NCBI GenBank assembly: GCA_936943315.1
Contig: CAKZJM010000217.1
Span: 1-28,707, forward strand
Direction: 5' to 3'
DNA from: an uncultured Methylophilus sp.
GTDB lineage: Bacteria > Pseudomonadota > Gammaproteobacteria > Burkholderiales > Methylophilaceae
DNA length: 28,707 nucleotides
Positions 22,715 through 28,707 of this stretch are shown piece after piece. The translations under genes were made by a program, and so were the position numbers. Position 1 is the first letter of the stretch; each line of letters opens with the position of its first letter. The notes below the pieces were generated by a model. It did not search any database and was not told the DNA's origin. It saw only the letters and a list, made by a program, of their open reading frames with translations.

Positions 22715-22842
22715 GTAAGAAATTGTATATTTAAAATGGATTAATTTATAATTAATTCAATATGTTAGAAAAGATGGCACAATAATATTGTGAATATCAC
22801 CGTTCTGATCGACACAATAATAAATATCGTTGATTAAAGTTA

Positions 22843-22871
22843 AATAAGGCCCTGTAAAACAGGGCCTTATT
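22843..22871 (-). terminator. Probable terminator of the tad operon
   Basis: AATAAGGCCCTGT pairs with ACAGGGCCTTATT over three bases. It lies about 97 bases after the tadG-like stop codon when read leftward. The T tract is broken on both strands (TTATTTAAC leftward, TTATTTATAA rightward), so it may work in both directions. Confidence 0.65.
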
Positions 22872-22967
22872 TATTTATAACAACAGATTTATGTATGAAA
22901 CACGCTGTGCTACGCACAAACTTCACCGGAAAGTGTTGCAGCCAGAATGTCTGTGCATCAACAGCTT

Positions 22968-24647
22968 CTAGATCGCCAAAGGCTTGGGCTGACGGTATTG
23001 CACATCATCCAAAGTCACATCCATGCCATCGATCTGTATGCCTAACATATTCAAAAGTGGATCCAGTAAAACCCGCGCTATTTCAGAGAGTAAAGGACTG
23101 ATAATCGTAGAAATCACGGTGTTCAGAAGGCCCAGGTTTATTGTGCTTAACACTGTCACATCTAATGAATTTGGATTGCTCAGGGAGCTCTGCAAGCTAC
23201 TTGCAAGAGGACTGGCCACCGATTTTGTTTGCGGTAAATTGTCTTTCACAGGATGATTGACCGTGAATTGCAGCGTTTGTGGCGTTGCCGGCTGTATGGG
23301 TAGGTCAAGGCTTATGTTGGCAAGAGAGACCGTGATCGTCGTGAAAAGGAGTTTCACGGATGCGGATACATTTGCTGGCCCGGTGCCGGCATTGTTCGTT
23401 AAATAGAGCGAAGCTAGCCCTGGCGTAGCCTCAATATCCACTTGTGTAGAACTATCGTTTTGCTGAATGGTACGCAAGCCAGCGTTGCCTTGAGCTACCT
23501 CGGCGACTAGCGCCAAGTCGATCTTTGCCAGTAATGGGATGTTGACCAGCACATTGGCTCTCGCTTTCACCTGGGCGGTACGCGCGATGGTGCAAATCTG
23601 GCCGTTTCCTGCCGCTGGCCCGATGACCAGTTGAGGTGGCTCTACGACATACACCTGGGCATTGATATTGGTGATAGAGGGTACATTCACGCTTAGTGGT
23701 AGATTAATCGCATTTTTGCCATTAGCGATCATGGCCGCGGTCGTAATCAGTGATAAGGCATTCAGGCCGACAGCCGCCGCGGCATTTTTGTCTGGGGTTG
23801 TGATAGATAGTATATCGCCCAGCGTAAGCTGTGCGTTATTCACTGTCACAGAGGCAATTTTCTGCATACCAGAAATGGCTTGCACATCAACAGCACTATT
23901 TTGCCCTGCTGCGTTAGCAACCAGTTCAATGATGTCTCCCACTTTCATATTGGTGGCTAATAATTCGCTATAAGTCCCCACTTTGCCGGAAACAGTCAGT
24001 AAGTCTTGCAGCCTGACTTTCGTTTCTGCGATACCACGGTATGTCAGCACATTCAAATTAAGTGCCCCTCCCAGCATGCCTCCTAACAGCCCATTCAGCA
24101 GCGCTGACTGTTCATTGTTGAGTGTCGCGGTCGAGGTGGCAACGCTAAATGCTGCTAAAACTGGATCAGCGACGGAGACTGCCTCCGCATGTAGTGTGAT
24201 CGTGCCGCCAAATAGGCCACCGGCGACCAGGCTTTTTGGCACCACTTTTGTCGCTTTGACGTAAACGGCCTCATGACTGCCGTCGGCAGTAAACTGGCGC
24301 ACGCCTTGTACCGTATCCAGCTTCCCTAGCATCACTCGATTGGGGTTTTGCGAAAGCTGCCCATCAAATCCGTTATTGCTGGCGGCCACTTGCGCCATTT
24401 GAATGATATTTTGCAGGTTGGGATTACATCCCAGATGACGGGCTGCCTGGATGGCCGCCATATCTGCGACCGATTGCAAGCGCTTTTTTTGCATCCACAG
24501 GCGGCCACTGTCAACCACTAACGCCGTGAAGAACACGGCGGTCATCAAGACCAATATGCCCACGAGGCCAATAGCGCCGCGTTGAAACGCATAATTATTG
24601 AGCACTGGACGTTTCACGCAGGTAATACTCTGGAATTGGTTTTTCAA
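22968..24647 (-). CDS. TadG-like pilus assembly protein
   Basis: Up to 559 residues. Near the N-terminus QRGAIGLVGILVLMTAVFFTALVVDSGRLWMQKKRLQSVADMAAIQAAR is the Tad-type signal/membrane segment of TadG-family minor pilin-like proteins. The long extracytoplasmic remainder is rich in Ala, Leu, Asn, Ser and Thr and contains one Cys pair candidate (C in HLGCNPN and in GQICTIAR). I see no von Willebrand A domain, which many TadG proteins have. The start is uncertain: the frame opens at a TTG (24647) and has GTG codons at 24617 and 24605; none has a clear ribosome site, and all overlap the end or abut the stop of the preceding gene, so translation is probably coupled. It is the last gene of the tad operon in this window. 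Confidence 0.75.
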   Translation of the reverse strand: MKNQFQSITCVKRPVLNNYAFQRGAIGLVGILVLMTAVFFTALVVDSGRLWMQKKRLQSVADMAAIQAARHLGCNPNLQNIIQMAQVAASNNGFDGQLSQNPNRVMLGKLDTVQGVRQFTADGSHEAVYVKATKVVPKSLVAGGLFGGTITLHAEAVSVADPVLAAFSVATSTATLNNEQSALLNGLLGGMLGGALNLNVLTYRGIAETKVRLQDLLTVSGKVGTYSELLATNMKVGDIIELVANAAGQNSAVDVQAISGMQKIASVTVNNAQLTLGDILSITTPDKNAAAAVGLNALSLITTAAMIANGKNAINLPLSVNVPSITNINAQVYVVEPPQLVIGPAAGNGQICTIARTAQVKARANVLVNIPLLAKIDLALVAEVAQGNAGLRTIQQNDSSTQVDIEATPGLASLYLTNNAGTGPANVSASVKLLFTTITVSLANISLDLPIQPATPQTLQFTVNHPVKDNLPQTKSVASPLASSLQSSLSNPNSLDVTVLSTINLGLLNTVISTIISPLLSEIARVLLDPLLNMLGIQIDGMDVTLDDVQYRQPKPLAI

Positions 24648-24861
24648 AACTTTTGAGGTAGCGTTTATGCACTTTGTCCATCACTTCGCCAGACTGCGGT
24701 TGCGCTTGCTTAGAGGCAGCAGTGCCTGAGCGCTGCATTTCTAACCATTGCTGGGTGGCCGATAAATCTTGCGCCATCGGCTGGGTGGATGGTTCTTCGT
24801 CGGCCAAGGCGCAGTGCATATGAAGAAAACCGCATAGCATTAAGAGAGTAAGTCGTTTCAT
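24595..24861 (-). CDS. DUF3613-family Tad-locus protein
   Basis: 88 residues from the ATG at 24861, with AGGTGA five bases upstream. Signal peptide MKRLTLLMLCGFLHMHCALA, then a short mature region with TQQWLEMQRSGTAASKQAQP, GEVMDKVHKRYLKSFEKPIPEYY, the conserved core of DUF3613. Members sit in Tad pilus loci of betaproteobacteria; the function is unknown. A Cys in the signal region (HMHC-ALA) is not in a proper lipobox. It lies between tadD and the tadG-like gene. Confidence 0.82.
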   Translation of the reverse strand: MKRLTLLMLCGFLHMHCALADEEPSTQPMAQDLSATQQWLEMQRSGTAASKQAQPQSGEVMDKVHKRYLKSFEKPIPEYYLRETSSAQ

Positions 24862-24876
24862 GAAAGTCACCTGTTT

Positions 24877-25563
24877 TTATGGCAAGGCCTGGTTGCTTGC
24901 TTGAGTCAATTTTTTAAGTTGTTGCAGCTCCTCTGCAACAATTCCAAATTTTTTGGCAAAGGCTTCTGCTTTAGCAGGCTCTCCTTGACGGTAAAGTAGC
25001 ACGATTAAATTATTCGCCGCTTGCCGATAATCGGGCGCCAGTTCCAATGCGGTCAAAAACTCATGCAATGCAGGCTCGTAGTTGCCGGATTGCATGAGCA
25101 CATAGCCGAGGTCATTGCGGATGGAGTATTCAGTAGGCAATGCCCGACTTGCAACCTCGATGTAGCGCAGGGCCTCTTGCTGGTTGCCGGCCTGGCTGGC
25201 GATCAGCCCCAAGCCACGATAGGCATGCCCAGCGACACAGCTCGTGACTAACTGTTGATAAATGGCTTGTGCTTGCGCCGCGCGACCGGTTTGGCGTAAC
25301 CCATTGGCCCGCAGGAGCTCTGCCTGTTCGTTTTTGATTTTTGCGGCATCAAGATGAGCAATGGCGGCATGTGGCTTGCCGTCCAGCAATAGCTGCTTGA
25401 TCAATCCGAGTTTTGTCGATTCCTCAGCTGTAATGACTGAACAGGCTTTTTCTGCGGGAAGTTTGATCTGCGAAATGGATTTGCTATTCGTATCCGCTGC
25501 AATCGCAGCCGAGAAGTACGATGTTAATGTCGCAGCAAAGGCGATTTGATGGATGATCTTCAT
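24877..25563 (-). CDS. tadD: TadD-like TPR protein of the Tad pilus system
   Basis: 228 residues: an N-terminal signal peptide (about 1-22, ending AAIAA) and then tetratricopeptide repeats (about 80-205; for example AYRGLGLIASQAGNQQEALRYIEVASRALP and IRNDLGYVLMQSGNYEPALHEFLTALELAP). TadD proteins are TPR factors thought to help assemble the outer-membrane secretin. Its ATG overlaps the tadC stop (ATGA), showing translational coupling. The lipobox Cys seen in some TadD proteins is not visible. Confidence 0.82.
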   Translation of the reverse strand: MKIIHQIAFAATLTSYFSAAIAADTNSKSISQIKLPAEKACSVITAEESTKLGLIKQLLLDGKPHAAIAHLDAAKIKNEQAELLRANGLRQTGRAAQAQAIYQQLVTSCVAGHAYRGLGLIASQAGNQQEALRYIEVASRALPTEYSIRNDLGYVLMQSGNYEPALHEFLTALELAPDYRQAANNLIVLLYRQGEPAKAEAFAKKFGIVAEELQQLKKLTQASNQALP

Positions 25564-26477
25564 AAACCGCTCGCCTTTGTTAATGCTCTGGTTAAGCCCA
25601 TGAAGCCAGGGCCCGCCAAGAAAATCATCAGTGCCGGGAACAAAAATAAAACCATGACTATGGTCATTTTTGCCGATAACTTGCTGACATATTCGCGTAA
25701 GTTCGACACCTGGCGCTGCTCTACCAACAAGGTATATTCCACCAAAGACTCTCGGATATTGCCGCCATAGGTAGTGACCTGTTTAAGCATGGCAATGGTG
25801 TCATTCAGTTCGTCCACCTCTAATTGCGAGGCCATTTCAACCAGCGCATCGGCTCTATCCTGGCCAGTCTGAATGCGGTTGATCACAAAATACAACTCTT
25901 TGGCCAAATGAGGGATCAAGTCGCGACCTTGTTGCTCAATCACCAATAAAATATGCTCCATTGATAAACCCGCTTCAAATAGCATGCGGAGCAAATGCAA
26001 AAAGGGGATGACTTCTTTACGGATTTCTTCTCGCCTTGCTTGCGCTTTCCAGCGCAACATGCGGCGAATCAAGATAAAGGTCGCTGAAAAAACAAATATA
26101 AAATGAAAAAGAATATTGGTAAAAGTCTCATGCTCAAATAAAGCGTAGAGCGCAGCAATGGTGCCCATTATTATCGGTAATAGCCATGCGAATAGCAAAA
26201 ACGTAAATCTTGCCTTGGCTCCTGGCCACCCCGCCTGCATTAAAAGCTTTTGTATTTCTTCAATTTCGCCGCGCGAAACTTTTGCCAGCATGTCTTGTAA
26301 TATATCTTGCAGGTACAAAGGGCCGAGGCGGCCGGGCAATTGAATGCCTTCTTGTTCCAGTGCCTCACGGAAGCGCTTTTGAATATGTCGGGGATGGTGA
26401 TATTTTTGCGCGCTGTAAAGCAAAATGCCTGCAGCCACGAGCATCAGGATGATGGTAAACGACCATAAAATCGTCAT
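25560..26477 (-). CDS. tadC: TadC inner-membrane platform protein
   Basis: 305 residues. Membrane helices at about 1-22, two near 95-138 and one near 270-290 frame a cytoplasmic T2SF (GspF-like) domain: RKEVIPFLHLLRMLFEAGLSMEHILLVIEQQGRDLIPHLAKELYFVINRIQTGQDRADALVEMA. With TadB it forms the inner-membrane platform that the ATPase TadA works on. The C-terminal helix MTIVMVLFLFPALMIFLAGPG is typical. It begins one base after the tadB stop. Confidence 0.93.
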   Translation of the reverse strand: MTILWSFTIILMLVAAGILLYSAQKYHHPRHIQKRFREALEQEGIQLPGRLGPLYLQDILQDMLAKVSRGEIEEIQKLLMQAGWPGAKARFTFLLFAWLLPIIMGTIAALYALFEHETFTNILFHFIFVFSATFILIRRMLRWKAQARREEIRKEVIPFLHLLRMLFEAGLSMEHILLVIEQQGRDLIPHLAKELYFVINRIQTGQDRADALVEMASQLEVDELNDTIAMLKQVTTYGGNIRESLVEYTLLVEQRQVSNLREYVSKLSAKMTIVMVLFLFPALMIFLAGPGFMGLTRALTKASGL

Positions 26478-26478
26478 C

Positions 26479-27399
26479 TTAAACGCTCCTTAGCATGCGC
26501 CAAAGAATGAACGCGCCTATCGCCTGCATGCTCAAGGCAGTGATCATTAAGGTTTTGCCACTCTCTTCTTCTAGAAGTACGTCCAGGTAGCTTGGATTCA
26601 CCACCATGATATAACCGGCGATTGCGAGAGGCGTCAGCCCCAATACCCAGGCGGACATTCTTGTTTCCCCAGTCATGGAAGATAGTTCTCGACGCGCCTG
26701 TTCTTGCTGACGCACCATTTTAACCACGCTATCCAGCATGTCGCGCGGGCTGCTGCCATAGTTATTGCTGATCCGCATGGCCAATGCAATCAGGTTAAGT
26801 TCGCGCAACTTATGTAACCTTGACGCTTCACCCAGCGTTTCAACCATATCCGCGCCCAGGTCTGATGCACGTATCACGCGATCCAGTACATAGCGCAAAG
26901 GGGGGCGTGACTCGTCTGCACCAAAGCGGATGGCGCTTTCCAGGCTGCGGCCGGTGCTCAGGCTGCGCAATACCTGGTCAATAAAAAGCGGAATCTGGGC
27001 GATGGTTTGTGCCTGGCGTTTGCGCAAACGGCTGTAGGGCAGCAAAAATCCGAAAAAAAAGAGTGTTGTGGCCAAAGTCAGCACCGCTCCAACCAGGCCA
27101 TAGATCATCCACCCAACTATGCCGGTAAACAGGAGTGCAACGGGGAGAATTACCGCATGTTTCTGTGTGAGTTCAAATCCGGCATAGATGGAGGCACGGA
27201 TCTGCAACTGCTGCAATGTTGTTTGCCTTGCGCCGGCGGCGTTACCTGAGACTGTTTTGTAATGAGGTAACACTTCCCTGAAGTTTTGCAGCATCTGCTC
27301 TTGGAAATGGGCTTCCTTGCTATGCTTGAGCATCCAGATAGCGAATAGCACCATCCCTATGACCCCGAAGATGAATGACAGGGTGAGCAAACTCATCAC
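26479..27399 (-). CDS. tadB: TadB inner-membrane platform protein
   Basis: 306 residues, with an N-terminal helix (about 3-22), a hydrophobic pair near 80-120 and a C-terminal pair near 250-300 around a T2SF domain (LFIDQVLRSLSTGRSLESAIRF ... NLIALAMRISNNYGSSPRDMLDSVVKMVRQQEQARRELSSMTGE). This is the partner of TadC. The ATG overlaps the tadA stop by four bases. Confidence 0.93.
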   Translation of the reverse strand: MMSLLTLSFIFGVIGMVLFAIWMLKHSKEAHFQEQMLQNFREVLPHYKTVSGNAAGARQTTLQQLQIRASIYAGFELTQKHAVILPVALLFTGIVGWMIYGLVGAVLTLATTLFFFGFLLPYSRLRKRQAQTIAQIPLFIDQVLRSLSTGRSLESAIRFGADESRPPLRYVLDRVIRASDLGADMVETLGEASRLHKLRELNLIALAMRISNNYGSSPRDMLDSVVKMVRQQEQARRELSSMTGETRMSAWVLGLTPLAIAGYIMVVNPSYLDVLLEEESGKTLMITALSMQAIGAFILWRMLRSV

Positions 27400-28658
27400 A
27401 TTCTCCTGAGGGGTAAGTCCTGCAGTTTTTTATTGCAGGCCCTGACCCCGGGATGAGAGAAGTTTCCGGTGTTCATGTCATAGGCATACAGCTCATTGAG
27501 CACAAAATGCCCGTCACGCACACCGGCTATCTCGGTAATCGAGATGACTTTGCGTTGTCCATTGGGGGTACGCGCAATTTGAACCACCACTTCAATGGCA
27601 GCGGCGATCATCTTGCGTAACGTGCCTTCAGTGCCATTAAACTTGGCTAAGCCTGCCAGCATTTCAAAACGCAACATGGCGTCTTCGGGGCTGTTTGCGT
27701 GCACCGTGCTCATACAGCCGTCATGGCCAGTATTCATGGCCTGCAGTACATCCATGACCTCTTCGCCGCGTACCTCACCCAGCACTATGCGGTCTGGCCG
27801 CATACGTAAAGAGTTTTTGACTAGCTCGCGTGCTGTGATTTCGCCGCTGTCATCAATATTGGATGGCCTTGTTTCGAGGCGCACCACGTGGTCATGTTCC
27901 AACTGCAATTCAGCGGCATCTTCTATGGTCACAATACGCTCGCCATGAGGGATAAACCGGCTCAAGACATTTAATAGCGTGGTTTTTCCTGCCCCCGTCC
28001 CACCGCTTACGATCAGATTGCAGCGACGCTCAACGGCGGCGGTGAGAAAAGTCAGCATTTCCTGATCTAGCGTGCCATATTGCAGCAGGTCGCTCGAAAG
28101 TAAAGGCTGCTTACGGAATTTGCGAATAGAAAGACAAGGGCCATCCAGGGCTAGCGGTGGAATGATGGCATTGACCCGGCTGACGTCAGGTAACCGTGCA
28201 TCTACCATGGGGCTGGCTTCATCAATGCGGCGGCCCAGGTGCGCGAGGATGCGCCGGATCACACGTAGCACGTGTTCGTCATCAATAAAGCGCAAGGATG
28301 TTGCTTCTAGCCGTCCATCACGCTCTACAAAAATTCTTTTAGGGCCGTTTACCAGGATGTCATTAATCCGGTCATCTTTAATCAAACTTTCAAGTGGGCC
28401 ATATCCGGCAAGTTCATCCACCACCTCTTCCACCAGGTTTTCAAGATCATATCCGCTGATGGGGAGTTGCCGCTCGCCCACATAGACGATGACTTTTTTT
28501 TCTACATAGGCTGCAATTTCTTTGCGTGAAAGACTCAGCAAGCCAAGGTGATCCCTTTCAATTTCTGCAATCAGGTGCTGGTGTAACTGAAACTTAAGCT
28601 CCTGGTAGTCTTGTGCTTGTTGCAGCCCATAATCAAATCCCAGTATTTGAACTTGCAT
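27396..28658 (-). CDS. tadA: TadA/CpaF secretion ATPase
   Basis: 420 residues of the type II/IV secretion ATPase family. N-terminal domain (about 1-200, with DELAGYGPLESLIKDDRINDILVNGP), Walker A GGTGAGKT (219-226), Asp box around IEDAAELQL (245-253), Walker B IVLGEVRGEE (291-300) and the His box HDGCMSTVHANSPEDAMLR (312-330). It powers assembly of Flp pili. AGAGGTTG lies a few bases before the ATG at 28658. It is the first gene of the visible part of the operon; the genes for Flp pilin, prepilin peptidase, TadZ and the secretin are not in the window and probably lie upstream. Confidence 0.96.
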   Translation of the reverse strand: MQVQILGFDYGLQQAQDYQELKFQLHQHLIAEIERDHLGLLSLSRKEIAAYVEKKVIVYVGERQLPISGYDLENLVEEVVDELAGYGPLESLIKDDRINDILVNGPKRIFVERDGRLEATSLRFIDDEHVLRVIRRILAHLGRRIDEASPMVDARLPDVSRVNAIIPPLALDGPCLSIRKFRKQPLLSSDLLQYGTLDQEMLTFLTAAVERRCNLIVSGGTGAGKTTLLNVLSRFIPHGERIVTIEDAAELQLEHDHVVRLETRPSNIDDSGEITARELVKNSLRMRPDRIVLGEVRGEEVMDVLQAMNTGHDGCMSTVHANSPEDAMLRFEMLAGLAKFNGTEGTLRKMIAAAIEVVVQIARTPNGQRKVISITEIAGVRDGHFVLNELYAYDMNTGNFSHPGVRACNKKLQDLPLRRM

Positions 28659-28707
28659 TTTTTCAACCTCTAAAATTTCTCATTGGTAGGAATGATTGCT
28701 GAAATCA

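Larger units (their letters stand above)
22481..22842. other. AT-rich gap between the convergent ssb and tad units
   Basis: About 360 bases between two terminators, strikingly AT-rich compared with both flanks and with no convincing gene. It contains a 17-bp exact direct repeat (22491-22507 and 22658-22674), a 15-bp perfect inverted repeat (22680-22714), a palindrome CACAATAATATTGTG (22778-22792) and a partial copy CACAATAATA at 22813-22822. Open frames in it begin with non-ATG codons and lack ribosome sites. Confidence 0.5.

Overview
The window reads as the chromosome of a Gram-negative betaproteobacterium, most likely a member of the Methylophilaceae or a close relative. That placement is an inference from gene order (ntrC-ntrB-DUF4124-glnA; rhodanese-aroE-mtgA; uvrA-YajR-type MFS-ssb; a Tad locus containing DUF3613) and from protein style; no marker gene proves it. 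No tRNA, rRNA, CRISPR array or insertion sequence was seen.

Region 1 (1-5.9 kb) is the nitrogen-control block. After the 3' end of a porin and an AT-rich gene for a putative Fe(II)/2-oxoglutarate oxygenase come glnG(ntrC), glnL(ntrB), a DUF4124 envelope protein and glnA, all leftward. Two sigma-54 promoters are readable, one before glnA with two NtrC-type palindromes 30 bp apart, and one before glnL with one NtrC-type site, so NtrBC probably controls both units. A complete intrinsic terminator lies inside the glnA leader, between promoter and start codon. It suggests attenuation or a promoter-proximal small RNA and is one of the most interesting signals here.

Region 2 (5.9-8.1 kb) is a rightward housekeeping operon: a rhodanese-domain protein, aroE and mtgA, followed by a 180-base untranslated stretch ending in a strong terminator.

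Region 3 (8.15-17.4 kb) is an accessory oxidative module between core genes. A class B flavin monooxygenase and a stand-alone Lrp/AsnC ligand-binding domain run left. Divergently, a dienelactone hydrolase/NTF2 fusion, an SDR, a MetA-type outer-membrane channel, Rieske oxygenase alpha and beta subunits and a fused Rieske-ferredoxin/FNR reductase run right. An AraC/XylS regulator closes the block. Three tandem pairs of the element TGCN-N6-GGATA (one of the six elements has GGCA in place of TGCN), each pair with a 20-bp period, lie before the monooxygenase, before the hydrolase and beside the regulator gene. They match the arrangement known for XylS and define a likely regulon. The substrate is unknown; the oxygenase resembles salicylate 5-hydroxylase/anthranilate dioxygenase-type enzymes, and no ring-cleavage enzyme is present.

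Region 4 (17.5-22.9 kb) holds uvrA (leftward), a YajR-type transporter and ssb (rightward), then an AT-rich convergent gap with exact repeats. Region 5 (22.97-28.7 kb) is most of a Tad/Flp pilus operon transcribed leftward (tadA, tadB, tadC, tadD, DUF3613, tadG-like), whose upstream part lies beyond the window.
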